From Pyrus communis (lineage: Eukaryota > Streptophyta > Magnoliopsida > Rosales > Rosaceae): a DNA stretch of 64,000 nt. Positions 11,101 through 23,198 of the stretch are shown piece by piece (within the stretch, counting starts at the first letter, position 1; each line of letters begins with the position of its first letter). The translations under genes were made by a program, and so were the position numbers. Where the stretch lies: positions 5,937,724 to 6,001,723 of the forward strand of contig NC_084815.1 of NCBI RefSeq assembly GCF_963583255.1, written 5' to 3'. The notes under the pieces are model-generated. The model saw only the letters and a list, made by a program, of their open reading frames with translations. It made no database searches and was not told the DNA's origin.

Positions 11101-11280
11101 GGGGAATAGAGATAGTATGAATAATAATGATGATGCTTCCTTATGATAAGTGGTCTAATGGCCAAGCACATTATGAGTTCACCTAACTTTTTGACGATGA
11201 TGCATCCTTGTGATAAGTAGTCAATGGTGGGTCTAATGGCCCAGTTCCAGCTGGTTTCTTATCATAAGAAATTGAGTTGT
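8168..11280 (-). repeat. Segmental duplication unit B (stopped CNL gene plus flanks)
   Basis: Partner of 125-3300, collinear through the 3' flank, the gene, the CTTT-rich leader and upstream sequence up to TTCCAGCTGGTTTCTTATCAT. It lacks the second 101-bp unit seen in copy A. Confidence 0.85.
8539..11040 (-). pseudogene. CNL disease resistance gene copy B with one premature stop
   Basis: Tandem paralogue of 500-3004 with 834 codons end to end, all in one frame, interrupted only by TGA at 9742-9744 (minus strand). The equivalent codon in copy A is TGC (Cys, 1709-1711) in the RNBS-D motif, so a single base change ends the protein after 432 residues. The first frame (9742-11040) keeps the coiled coil, P-loop GFGGLGKTT, kinase-2 LLVLDDVW and RNBS-B. 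The GLPL motif reads CGRVPLA instead of CGGVPLA. The second frame (8539-9687 from its first ATG) keeps the MHD motif DMHDLIHDL and the LRRs. The gene could make a truncated CC-NB protein, as some plants do, or be a young pseudogene; the altered GLPL glycine favours relaxed selection. An assembly error at this base cannot be excluded. Confidence 0.9.
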
Positions 11281-13544
11281 TCAAGCACGTTATGAGTTCA
11301 CCTTACTTTTTAGCTTAGAAAACTCACCTAAATTTTGTCAAACACACCCACACCGTAGCTACACACACACACATGGATTGTTAAATTTGACATGGATATA
11401 TTCTCAAATCGAAAGAAAAGAATGTACCCATATAAGTTTAAAAATGAATTAGAGAAAAATTGAATAGATTTTATATAAACAAAAATGGTACATTTTACAT
11501 ATAACATATTGGTATATTTAAGAATGGGGACATTTTAAGATTAAAAATTTGAAAAAAAAAAATATACATGAATGGGTGCATAAAAGATTAAAAAATTGAA
11601 AACATTTTATAAAAAACTAATGGGTACAAACTTATTCTAATTTTTTATTTATTTTGGAAATGTTTTGAATTGAAAATTAGTTAGGAGTTTAATAAAGGTG
11701 TGAGTATTAAAATACTAAATCAATTATTAATTTTTATTTAAAAAAAAATTATGTAATTGATATGTAAATTCATCATTACATTAATGCTAGGGATTGGATC
11801 AAAATCTAAAAAATAATAAGGTTTCAATCAATGAACATTGGTAACTAGGGATTTGATACTAATTTTTCCGTAAAATAAGTATGAGATAGAGAGTTAATTA
11901 GAACGTACTGGACTCTATGTTCTTTCTTTGTTGTTTAATTCTGAGTCGTGTTTTGAGAGTACGGAATATATTGGGTTTGCCAGAGTTCGAAGATTGAAGT
12001 GCTTGGAATTCAGATTATTAGATTGTTGAATTTTGGGAGACGGACGCCTACCAAACTACAAGCACAAGAGTAAGTGCAAAATTCTCTTTAGGACATTGCA
12101 TTTATGCAAGCCATCTATATTTTAACGACCCAAACCATCTATATTTTAGTATATCATTCATAGATCGTTCTTGCAAAAAATGAGACAAATCCGAAATCAT
12201 TTGGACATTCATTTGTAGTGAAAAAAATAAACGAATACGATTCTACAAAGAAACACTAAATATAATCTGACAATCATATGGTTTCGGATTTGAGTGATTT
12301 TTGATAGACTTGATATTTGAGGTATGATGAATGCATATTTTAATGGGATAACTTGATATAGATCAAATTTTGTGAGCCATTAGTAGAATTAGTCCACTTC
12401 ATTGAAATAGGTCCAATAATTAAAATTCCACGTATGCTTGTTTGTGGTTTGTACCATATTTACCCCTTAGGCTTACGAATTGTTATAAATACCCAAAATT
12501 TCTTTATTATGGGATTATTTGTCGTTTAACTAATCCCTTAATTGTAGGATTAGTTATAGCCATATAATCACCTCAACCCCCAGTCCGTTTCATCCCACCT
12601 TTTTTCCTTCTTCCAAACAATTCCCTCTATCAATCCTCCTCTTTTTTGTCTCTTCTTTTCATGGGTGATATTTTTGTGTTCTTCTCTCCAAATTCGTTCC
12701 TTTAACGAAGGTATATTATATCATATTTATATTTATATGTTCCGCCATGTAGGTTCCTAGCATTTTTCTTCCAATACAATAGGTAGTTTATTTTTGTTTT
12801 GCAAGTAGATTATATTTGCTTTGTAGGTATAAAGCATTTTTCTTCCTAAACAATAGGTAGGTAGTTACTAGATTATATCGGTTTTGTTTTCTTCATAAAT
12901 AGTACTAGATAATATTTTAGTTTGAGTATTTAAATATTCAAAATTTAAAAACTGAATAAATGATAAAAAATTAAAGAATTTAAATATTTTTATCTGAAGG
13001 GGAAAAATTGATATCAAAATATGTAATTGGATAACTGGATTCAATCCCAAAAACTACCTATGTTGTTGGACCTAGATCCAAAAGCCCCTATTTTAATATC
13101 TATTTTATCCCAAAAGCTACATTTTCTTGTGATATGTTGGATTTAAATGAAAGAAATTACATGATTTTTTGCTTTTATAATTAAATTAATGAGTTGGAGA
13201 AAAATCAAATTATAATTCCTTGGTTTTAATTTAATCAGCTGATCTATTCTAATTTAAGTGACTATGCCTATGCCTTCGATTAAAGTATGTACATTATTAG
13301 GCTTTTGAAGATCCATGTGGCGTAAATTCATTTTCTTTTAACTTGTTTGCAGGTAACGAATTGGAATTAGTAGTTGGTGACATTAGCATATGACAATATC
13401 AAGAATCAAAAGCCTATGCCCTTAACCGAACCGACAAAAGAAAAGCTACATAGTTTCTTTCCCATTTCATAGGGTCAGTGTCGCACTAAATTAGAGAGAA
13501 AGATGGGAGTAATGGATGGCGTTTAGAGATGAAGTTTTAGTTTG
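11281..13544. other. AT-rich intergenic DNA, no gene recognised
   Basis: No coding region is supported. A short (AC)n run lies at 11362-11372. From 12757 to 12861 a segment with AGCATTTTTCTTCC...CAATAGGTAG occurs twice. The stretch 12420-12720 looks promoter- or leader-like (pyrimidine-rich, ATAAATACCC), but no ORF follows it. Confidence 0.5.
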
Positions 13545-15212
13545 AATGGAAAGGGAAATAAAGATGAGGATTAATTGACATAAAGGCTATGGCAGGTGTA
13601 AAAACACAACAGAGGAAAGGAAAGGAGATGACCAGCGGCAATGTGAAAAATAGAAACAAAAGGGCAGCAAGCAACTTGGGGAAGGGAAGAAAGCAAGACC
13701 GCAAGAACCTCATTCTATTATTTTGGTTTTAGCTTCTCAAACTCATGTCTTTCTTTTGGTTTAATTTAAGGATTATGTGTAACTAATTTCTAAAAGTTAA
13801 GAGCTGTTTTGAAGCCTCGAATATGATTGCAAGTTTGTTATGACATTTTATTTGGATTTCTTTTATGAAAGAAGAAAATTGGTTCACTACTTATGTCAGT
13901 GATGAATTCTTTATGTGTTTTCTATAGATGCATACTTAGTAAGCATATCTAGGATTTTAATGCTATGAATATGTGTGTGCCTGCCTTTGTTGAATGAAGA
14001 CCAACATATGTTCTAGAGTAGTACTTGTTAATTACGATTAACATGTGAATCAATTTCTAGAATAAGTAAGACAACGTCAATACTTATGATGCCTTGTGAT
14101 GACTCAAACTCTTTTCATTCTAGATTCCATGCCAAAGACTAAGTTAAGTTTAAAATGCTATTCTCTTAACATATTACGTAAAAAAGAGCAATAGGTTATA
14201 TTCTAACATTGAACTGACATGAGCATCTTCATCCGGAAATAAAAGAAATTTGAATGAAACATAACATGTTTGCATGATTATTTGGTGGGGATAGCAATTC
14301 CCCTAACTTGTTTTCTTAATTTGTGAACTACAATTTGTTTTTATTATTTAAAGTTCGTCTCTATCCTTTTTTGGTTCGATTGAATTAAAATAGCAAATCA
14401 GCTCCAAAAATTCCAAAACTTTGTGGGAGTGTACCTCTGTGTGTATAGTATTTGTATACAAAATTTCATTGAATTTATATAAGTGTAAGTTAGTCTAATA
14501 ATTATTTTTCTGTGGCTAGTCAGTAGGAACAACAACCCATTTTTTGTGATATTTTAAGTAGTTAGGCATGACAATCTTCTACAGGCAAGGTTCTAAAAGA
14601 CGCTAGGCGTTAGTTAGGCGACGAGCTGGGGCCTAGCGCCTACGTGGCTAGGCGGGCGCCTAGGCGGACTAGGCGGATTTAACTAAATCCATTATATTTC
14701 ATGTAAATAAGTGTATGTTTGTACTTAAAATATATATAATTTCATCATAAACTACAAAATAGAATGACACATATATTATGAAGTATTGGAACATAATGAA
14801 AACATGGGGAACGAGTATATAATGTGTGCTCATTTAAGTATTCGACAAGTATCTTACAATTTATTGAAAAAAAAATGCAAAATGAAAGTTATCTATTTTC
14901 TGCCTAAGCGAGTCGATGCCTAGGCGGGTCTGGGCGGGTGCCTAGGTGGGTCTGGGCGGGTGCCTAGGCAGTCTAGGCGGGCGCCTCAGTAGGTCTATGG
15001 GTCATTTCTTAATTTTCAAACGCCTAGGCATTAATCGGGGCGGTGACCAGCCGCCTAGCACCTAGGCGGCGCTAGGTGCAGATTTTTAGAACAGTGTCTG
15101 CAGGAAAGACCATTTTTTTTCACATGCTACGATTGACAAATCCTAATGTTAATTAGAAAAATAAATAGGATATTTGTGTAGTACTTTGTGGTGTGCTTTT
15201 AATCCTATCAAG
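13545..15212 (+). mobile_element. LTR relic (same family as 36187-37856), 5'-truncated and split
   Basis: From about 13545 the sequence follows the LTR-like insert at 36660-37855, for example GAATATGATTGCAAGTTTGT, AAACATAACATGTTTGCATG and the end CTTTGTGGTGTGCTTTTAA. Homology stops at TATCAA (15212), where the other copy also ends. The first roughly 480 bp present in the other copy are missing here. A hAT-type element (14586-15096) interrupts it. Confidence 0.8.
14586..15096. mobile_element. Non-autonomous hAT-type element, 511 bp
   Basis: The ends are CAAGGTTCTAAAAG and TTTTTAGAACAGTG, inverted relative to each other. They are flanked by 8-bp duplications TCTACAGG (14578-14585) and TCTGCAGG (15097-15104), with one mismatch. 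An 8-bp duplication and CA...TG termini are hAT features. The subterminal regions are packed with CCTAGGCG-like motifs and there is no transposase ORF. The homologous LTR at 37741-37748 has a single TCTGCGGG, that is, the empty site. Confidence 0.9.
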
Positions 15213-15896
15213 GTAAAACATAAAAGATAGACTGTTGGATCGTTGAAATACATTACGAAGCGAACCTCACAAAATATGTGTTAAAAGAGTGTGTCTTCGG
15301 ATTCTAATCCTTTATTTTCATAGCTAGCCTATAACATACTTCTCCTATGAGGTACAACATTTATGCAATGAAATGTTTACTTAGGACCGTTTGATAACCA
15401 TTTCAGTTTTAGTTTTTAGTTTTTTATTGTTTGTTTTTTCCAGTTTGAAAACTGAATACTTATTTGGTAATTATTTTTAGTGGATTTCATAGACATGTGC
15501 AAATGAGACTATACATAACCTGAATGATTACTTTGAGATCCGTTCTACAGATGCATTGACAAGAATATGAGTTGACATGGCTAAAGTAGTTTTTACTCAA
15601 AGGCTTGACAAAAATCAGTTGGAGGAGTTATTTTTCTGGCTACCGACTGAGTTACTCACTGCATCGCATTTGAGATTAGTTCATTTTGACTGAGCTACTT
15701 CCTACTAGTATTTTGGCCTCGTCCACCTATGTGTCTTATGTTAGTCACATAGTCTAGTCATCTAGCTGAAGAATTTTCCTACTATGAGTGTCTAGCTTGA
15801 CAATATACTCGACTAAAGAAAAACTGACAATAAAAACAAAGGTTCATTCATACTAGCATATAGTCATTTATTTTACTTTTGGAAAATGATTTTGCA
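15213..15896. other. Intergenic DNA with a MITE fragment
   Basis: GGACCGTTTGATAACCATTT at 15385-15404, followed by CAGTTTTAGTTTTTAG, matches the terminal repeat of the MITE at 57965-58294. No second end is present here. Nothing else is recognised in this stretch. Confidence 0.55.
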
Positions 15897-15901
15897 TTAC
15901 T

Positions 15902-17339
15902 TGTGACGACCCATCTCTAATTTTCTATGTAGTTTTCTCCCTAGTGTGTAAATTGACATTTATACCCTTGTTGGCAAAGTAAAGAGGACGTGTTTATTCG
16001 GCTTTTAATTATTTTTCTCGTTGTCGTAATTAAATAGTACTCATTGTTACGGTCGAGTGAGCATAAGTTAGACTCAAATCGGACTTGTAACGAAAAAGTT
16101 ACGTCTAGTTAAAGTGCGTTAACAACATGTGAAATTGTACATGCGTGTGTGCTAATTTATTAGTGTTGGAAATTACTGTTTTTGATATGGGTACATTAGA
16201 TTTCGTCGGATTTCACTTATACAAACCTTATCTTTTATCTTCTTTAAAAATTGGACATGTGCCCTCAAATCCCTCACCATCAATCATTTCTATTCCCACA
16301 CTATTTGACCCAATCAGATTTTTCTCTTTCTCAGCCAATTAGAAAGCTTTCTCCCTTTCTCTCATCTGCTCCTTCTCTCTTCCTTACCATAACTTTCTCT
16401 TCTCTGCAACCACCAAGAACATGCACCAAAGCTTGCAGATCGAGCTTTGAAACACCACCATCACACTCATCTTGAACCCACAAACCCAGTCGTACCAACC
16501 GATTCTTAAATGGACAAGTTTTGACTTGCCAACTCAGAAGCTCCGACTCAGATGAGTTTGCTACGACGTGATCACGGCCAAGTTACAAGTTTTTGAAGGT
16601 TGTGGAAGCACCTAGTCAACTCCCTGGAGTCCCTAGACTAAGTTTAGAGTGGAGTTGACGCGAAAACACACGATTTCGAGGAGTCAAAAAATAGGCTAAA
16701 CTTTTTGAGGCTTTTTCTAGCCACTTCTATCCACTTTTTGGACTTTTGAACAGTACAATCCTGTTCTACTCTTCCTAAGCTTCATTTCCATATAAAGTTC
16801 ATCGAAAATGGTTGAGAAATGAAGAAGATATGAAGATTTGAATTTTTCACCAGAAACCGGTGAAGTTTTCCAGTTTCCGGCGAAACCAGATGGCAATGTT
16901 TTACTGGAGAAGATGAAGAATATTCCGTCAAAGTTGAAGGAATATTATAACGGCGTCAGGTAATGCCATTAAGTTATGTTAACTGTTTAACGAAATATTA
17001 GGTCAAGTTTGACGAAATATTCCTGTCTTCTATCAGTTTTTGCCAGGAGAGTGTGGCTGTTGGCTAGGCGGCACGTGAGGGCGCGTGCGGCCTCTGGCCG
17101 GCAAGTCGTTGACACATATAGGTCTGTGACTTTGTGTAAAACGTGTTCAATAATTCAAACCTTTCGTTTGAGCAAACTATTGGGGGGGGGGGGTTTCCTA
17201 GCTTTTAGTGTATGTGTTAATTAACTAATTATTTTAGTTATTTCACATATAGAAGAAAATTATCCCGATGACGTACGAGGACAAGCAAGGCTAGGGAGCT
17301 ACGATCCATCAACGTATTAGTGAGTGGGCATTTGCTTTC

Positions 17340-17370
<31 letters not shown>

Positions 17371-18421
17371 CTTTATAGTTTCCACAAATGCTTTTGAATT
17401 GATTTATTCATATCATGCCATGATTAAATAATGTTATAAGAATTGTTGCACTGTTGTGAGATGCCAAAATAATCCTAGGGGATGCGTAGGTAAGTTTATT
17501 ATGTTGACTAGAATTATTGAATTGTTATGGCATGCTTATATTTATGTAGTCTACTCATCATTACTACACCCCGATGTTAGTGCTAGCCCAGGGCTAGGGC
17601 CAGTCTTTCACGTGTATGTTCACCTCCATTTCGCACCCTCGCCTTGGATCTAAGTAGGTTCCAGTCCTATCGTACAAGTTGTATTAGGCAACTTCGATTG
17701 TAGGTGACCGTGAATAACGCCAGTCTTCACATGATTATAGCACTAGAGCATATATTATGATTACACCTAGTCTTGTCGTACATGTTGCATTAGGCGACTC
17801 TAACTAGTGTGTTAGCATAGATTGATGAGCATCGGTTCAGTTATACAGGTCGCATTATGCAACTCCGACTTATGTGCTAGCATAGGTTGTTGAGCACCTA
17901 ATTTTACTTATATTACTATTGAGATATTGTGATGTGGCATACTTCTGGATTTACTGTTGACATGCATTTGATTTCATACCTATACATAGCATGATTTTCT
18001 AGAAACTATACATGTTTTACAATGAGGGGTTAGTATGTTCAGAAAATAAATGGATTTTATAAACTTTTGTTTTCGCCCACTCATCCTTCTGTTTTTCGCC
18101 CTTCCAGGTCCTAGTTAACTGACCTACTTTGTGCCATACAAGGATTACCCAGTGATTCTGACATATCTTTAATTAACGTAGGAACTTTTCCTGGTTTTGT
18201 AATAAGTACTTTTCTAGTTTCGACTGCATTACCTTTATGTTATCTATGCTCTGAACATTTGTAATTTATGGGTTTTACCCACTACTACACACTCACTTTA
18301 TTAGTTTAAATAAGTTCTAGTTTGGGTTTTAATTTATCCACATTTTTACATCACTTACACTTTTGGTAACGTCACCTTTGGGTGACGGCCAACATGCCTC
18401 GACTCTGATCGGGGTGTGTTA
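15902..18421 (+). repeat. 5' LTR of the chromovirus
   Basis: Starts TGTGACGACCC and ends GGGGTGTGTTA; the partner LTR ends GAGGTGTGTCA, so the final C has mutated here. It contains a (TG)n run at 17340-17367, and the aligned position in the 3' LTR holds (TA)n. It includes a 12-G run near 17182-17193. Frames inside it (16145-16475, 17009-17224, 17456-17653) are not genes. Confidence 0.93.
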
Positions 18422-18424
18422 GTT

Positions 18425-18434
18425 TGGTATCAGA
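18425..18434 (+). other. Primer-binding site of the chromovirus
   Basis: TGGTATCAGA, the initiator Met tRNA type, lies three bases after the 5' LTR. Confidence 0.85.
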
Positions 18435-18510
18435 TGATAGGTTTTGGTAGTCCTGCATTCTTTGTATGTGCTGTAGGTCTTAATAATTTTTAATCTCTTA
18501 TATCAGAATC

Positions 18511-19800
18511 ATGCCACCCCGTAGAGCGCCACTTGTCCATTATGAGACTAATTTTCCTGATTTTGGGCAACTTGGTAAGGCTATCGCCAATGCTATTTAG
18601 TCCACACTTTGTCCTCCCTAAAGGACTACCTTAGAGACAATATCTCATCTTCATATCAACAATTTCTTTGGCAATAAGGGACCTGAGAAATCCAAGGTTT
18701 GGATTAACCATGTTGAGAAGACTTTCCAAGTTATGTAGCGATAAGGGAATCTTCTAGAGGAGAGATGGGTCGAGACAACGAATTGGTTCTTCAGTCTAGG
18801 AGCTGGATCATGGTGGGCTCAGGAGTCACGCCCGTTGTCTGCTCAAGATGCCATGAATTGGAATGTGTTCAGTTTCCTATTTGAGGCTAGATTCACACTT
18901 TCGGAGTACAAGGATCGAAAGAGAAAGAAATTCACAGAGCTGAAGCAAGGAAAAATGTCAGTCATATAGTACCACCGAAAGTTCACTGACTTATCCCGTT
19001 ATTGTCCCAAGATCGCTAAGAATCCTAGAGAGATGCTCCGTTATTTTAAGAAGGGGACTAGTAAGCGACTTTTACTCCATGCTCTACTTACCAAGAATTC
19101 TTTGAGGTTCTGTTTCATGTTGAAGATTCCAAGAATGCTCCTGATGATGACGATAATGAGAAGGATAATAAAAATAATGCTCAGAGGAATAATAACAGGG
19201 GGCAGTCATCTTTTGGCCCTCGAAAGACTCATAATTTCAAGCGGAGTGGTAATAGTTCTGGATCGTTGAGCGGTGGTTCAAGTTCCAATGCGCCACGAAG
19301 GGGCGGCAAGTCCACATGAAGTTTCTGCTTTCAAAATCAAAGGAACCCTAGTAATTTTAGTGGTCCGCTCTGTAGCAGATGCAATAACCGTCATTTAGGT
19401 GAGTGTAAAAAGGGAAGTAATGGGTGCTATACTTGCAGTCAGATAGGGCACAGAGCTAATCAATGTTCGCAGAGTCAGCAAAATCTACCTTTTACACTAC
19501 CACCTGCAATTCCTCTCCAGCAGATTCAAAGACCTGGTACCTACACACTGATAGGTTATGAGGGTGTTTTTCATTATCAGGGTGACATATTTACTAAGGT
19601 TCCTTAGTATCATGGCGACTATCCATAGTACCAGGGGTTATACGCCGTATCAGGGCCATGGAACGCAGTGGTACACTGAAGAACAGTCCCAGAATCTTGA
19701 TGTAGCCTCTAGCAGTGGCAGTTCGACTAGGTAGACTATTCAGACCAATCAGGGTCGAGGCTATCAGAAACTCGGTAACTAGGAAATCATGGGTCGTGGA
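18511..19800 (+). pseudogene. gag of the chromovirus, broken
   Basis: Starts MPPRRAP at 18511. The capsid-like retrotransposon gag region lies around 18830-19070 (FTELKQGKMSV, YHRKFTDLSRYCP). A CCHC zinc knuckle, CYTCSQIGHRANQC, is encoded near 19428-19470, preceded by a second Cys-rich stretch CSRCNNRHLGEC. Several in-frame stops (for example near 18598 and 18967) and a frame change break it. Confidence 0.85.
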
Positions 19801-19829
19801 AGCTGACAGCAGGCACAGAGTTGTGTCAA

Positions 19830-20310
19830 TTACATCACCTTATAGGATACTTAGGGTAACCCCGACTTGATTATGGATACGTTAAACGTTCTTGGCCATT
19901 TTGCTAGAATATTAATTGACTTGAGTGCTACTTATTCAATTATTTTCCATATGTTTGCTCAAAAGACTCAACCTCACCCCACTCCCCTCGGTTATGAGTT
20001 GGAGTTCTCGATGCCTAGGGGTGAAGTTTGATATGTTAGTTGGGAGTATCGAGGATGTCCTGTTCTCATCTAGGATGTTATAATGCCAGCTAATCTTGTT
20101 CCCTTGGATATCGTTGATTTCGATGTTATCTGGGGCATGGATTGGTTAGATTACAATTGTGCTATGTTGAATTACCATAAAAAGATTGTTACTTTTCATC
20201 TACCAGACATGCCTATGGTGACTGAAACGTGGAGTTATCTCTGCCATGAGGGCGAAGCAGTTGTTGAGAAAGGGTTATCAAGGTTGCTTGGCTCATGCAG
20301 TAGTGACTGA
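19830..20310 (+). pseudogene. Retroelement aspartic protease, broken
   Basis: A retropepsin-like region with LIDLSATYSI where the active-site motif is normally Asp-Ser/Thr-Gly, and a C-terminal DFDVIWGMDWL typical of this family. Both changes in the active-site motif look like single transitions. Stops lie between the two halves. Confidence 0.8.
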
Positions 20311-20329
20311 AAATAATCTTGCTCGTGTA

Positions 20330-21150
20330 AAAGACGTTCAGGTAGTCAGACAGTTTCCTGATGTTTTTCCCGACAATTTACCTAGCCTACCATCGGGTCG
20401 TGAATTGGAGTTCACTATCCACCTAATTCTAATTCCTTATCGTATGACTCTTGCGGAGTTAAGGAAATTGAAAACCTAGTTGCAAGAATTTTTTGATAAG
20501 GGGTTTATTCAGCCAAGCACCCTCTTGGGGAGCTCCAATCTTGTTTGTGAGGAAGAAAGACGAAACATTAAGGCTATGTATCGATTACAGACAGTTAAAT
20601 CGGGTGACAATTAAAAACTGTTATCCGTTACCTCATATCGATGATCTTTTCGATCAGCTTCGTGGTGCTTATGTTTTCTTGAAAATCGATCTAAGGTTCG
20701 GTTATTACCAGCTAAAGATCAGAAGTGTTGATGTACCGAAAATAACATTCCGAACTCGATATGGTTATGAGTTTCTGGTGATGCCATTCAGGTTAACTAA
20801 TGCTTCAGCAACTTTTATGGTCCTAATGAATCGGGTATTCCATTCGTACCTTGACAGGTTCGTAATCGTCTTCATCAATGACATCCTGGTGTATTCTAAG
20901 AGCGAGGCTAACCATGCTAAACATTTACGTCTGGTTTTGAAGAAGCTAAGAGAGAATCAATTGTACGCTAAATTCAATAAGTGCCAGTTCTAGCTGGATC
21001 ATGTGTCTTTCTTGGGACACGTGATATTAGCTCAAGGTGTTCTCATGAATCCCTAGAAAGTAGCAACAATGGAAAATTGGGAGCAACCTCAGACTGTCAT
21101 TGAAGTATGGAGATTTCTTGGTTTTGCGGGCTACTATCGACGCTTCGTGA
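20330..21150 (+). pseudogene. Reverse transcriptase of the chromovirus, inactive
   Basis: Family blocks are clear: [42 protein letters not shown] and [14 protein letters not shown]. The catalytic box normally FxDD reads FINDIL (about 20872-20889), so one catalytic Asp is replaced by Asn. A stop and a frame change precede 20493, and a stop follows at 20994. Confidence 0.9.
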
Positions 21151-21700
21151 AAGATTTCTCAGCCACAGCTCTGCCTCTGACGAGGTTGACTAGGAAATGA
21201 GTTAATTTTGAATGGAGTAATGATTACGAACGGAGTTTCCAACAGTTGAAGTACTGTTTCACTCATGCGCCTGTTTTGGCACTTCCCGATGATAGTGGGA
21301 ATTTCGAGATCTATAATGACGCCTCTTTGAATAGTCTGGGCTGCATGCTGATGCAGCATGGAAAGGTGATCGCGTATGCCTCATGACAATTAAAGCCCCA
21401 TGAGATGAACTATCATACTCATAATCTTGAATTAGTAGCTATTGTTTTCGCTTTGAAAATTTGGAGGCATTATCTTTATGGGGAAACGTGTCGAATTTTC
21501 ACTGAACATAAAAGCCTAAAGTATGTTTTTACTTAAAAAGAACTTAATCTCCGGCAGTGTAGATGGATGAAATTGATCATCGATTATGACTGCACTATCG
21601 AGTATGATCCTGGTCATGCAAAAACTGTAGCAGATGCTCTTAGCAGGAAATCTCACGGCCAACTTAATGCTCTTTATGCATATTGTGGATCACTAGGGAG
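21150..21700 (+). pseudogene. RNase H domain of the chromovirus, broken
   Basis: Recognised from [45 protein letters not shown] and the connection-end motif YDPGHAKTVADALSRK. It has at least three stops (near 21198, 21384 and 21533). The usual FTDHKSL reads FTEHKSL. Confidence 0.85.
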
Positions 21701-22770
21701 CTTTACTTACCAACGTCCAAGTCATACCAGTTTTATTGGATCGTGTTCTCGAGGCCCAGATGAACGACTCAGAATCCAAGAGTTAAAACAGGCACTGTTA
21801 AACGATAATATGGGAGATCTCAGGATTTGAAGGCCTGATCATATGCTGATGCAAGGCGATGTGATGTATGTGCCGAATGTAGAAGAACTGAAGAAAAAAA
21901 TTCTCGATAGAGTGTATATTTTAGCTTATGCAATGCATCCCAGAAGTACTAAAATGTACCATACTATCCGACATTTCTATTACTGGCCAGGAATGAAGAG
22001 AGAAATTGCGGAGTATGTAAGTCGTTGTTCGATCTATCAGCAGGTCAAGGCAGAAAGAAAGAAACCATTCGGGTTGCTACAACCACTTCTTATACCTCAG
22101 TGGAAATAGGAAGATATCACAATGGATTTTGTGCAGAAGTTACCTCGTACACGAAATGACTATGATAGTATCTAGGTGATTTAGATCGGCTTACCAAGTC
22201 AGCGCACTTCCTACCTGTTCGTGAGAACTACTCGTTGAGTCGTTTGGTAGAACTTTTCATCTCTAAAATTGTCAAGTATCATTTCTGATCGGGACCCTAG
22301 ATTTACTTTGAAATTTTGGGTCGCTTTTCAAGAAGCTCTAGGATCGAAGTTACTTTATAGCACCACCTATCATCTTTAAACCAATGGACAATCAGGGAGA
22401 ACTATTCAGACGTTGGAAGATATGTTGAGATCTTCAGTTCTGCAAATCAAAGGTGCATGGAATGAGCGCTTACCTTTGATAGAATTCACCTACAACAACA
22501 ATTTTCACTCCAGCATTGGTATGTCACCATTTGAGGCGTTTTATGGAAAACCATGTCGTACACCATTGTGTTGGTCCAAGATAAGTGAAAGAGTTTTGGT
22601 TGGTCCTGAAATCGTGGATAAGATGACACAAAATATCCAGGTGATAAAAGCTAACCTGAAAGCAGCTCATGATCGAAAAAAAAGTATAGCAGGCAAACAT
22701 TCGACTGACAGAGTATACAAGGTTGGAGATTGGGTATTCTTAAAGCTGTCGCCGTGGAAATGCGTTGTAT
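21700..22770 (+). pseudogene. Integrase of the chromovirus, broken
   Basis: The N-terminal zinc-binding HHCC region is around 21915-22060 (MHPRSTKMYHTIRHFYYWPG); the last Cys pair reads CSIYQ, so one Cys is lost. The catalytic core shows MDFVQKLP and SDRDPRF, with a deletion just before the latter near 22280. The C-terminal core blocks ERLPLIEFTYNNNFHSSIGM and FEAFYGKPCRTP are intact in the frame 22413-22772. Confidence 0.87.
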
Positions 22771-23152
22771 GATTCGAGAAGAAAGGGAAGTTAAGCCCTC
22801 ATTACATTGGACCATACCAAATCATTGAGCGAGTTGGTGAAGTTGCTTACCAACTTGATCTACCTTCAGAGTTGTTGAGGGTGCATAATGTGTTCTACAT
22901 ATCGATGCTCCGGAGATATGTCTTCGATCCGTCATATGTGATTCTTCCTCAACCATTAGAGATTAACCCAGATTTGACTTATGATGAGGTTCTAGTGGCG
23001 ATCCTTGACTGGAAAGTCAAAGTTCTCAGGAACAAGACTGTTTGTATAGTGAAAGTTTTATGGAGGAACCACTCTATTGAGGAAGCTACCTAGGAGACAG
23101 AGGAATGTATGAGGGATCTTTATCCACGTCTGTTCTTTAATTATGATCTTTA
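22770..23152 (+). pseudogene. Integrase tail with chromodomain-like end, broken
   Basis: After GPYQIIERVGEVAYQLDLP and LRVHNVFYISMLRRY comes VKVLWRNHSIEEAT with ETEECMRDLYPRLF behind a stop at 23092. This matches the chromodomain-type C terminus of plant chromoviruses, which is thought to guide integration to chromatin. A purine-rich tract AAGTGGGGTAGA follows just before the 3' LTR. Confidence 0.8.
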
Positions 23153-23198
23153 GAAGTGTTAAGATTTCAGGGATGAAATTTTCTTAAGTGGGGTAGAT

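Noticed and set aside
16145..16475. Frames inside the chromovirus LTRs (also 23485-23781)
   Set aside because: They lie within non-coding LTRs and are repeated in both.
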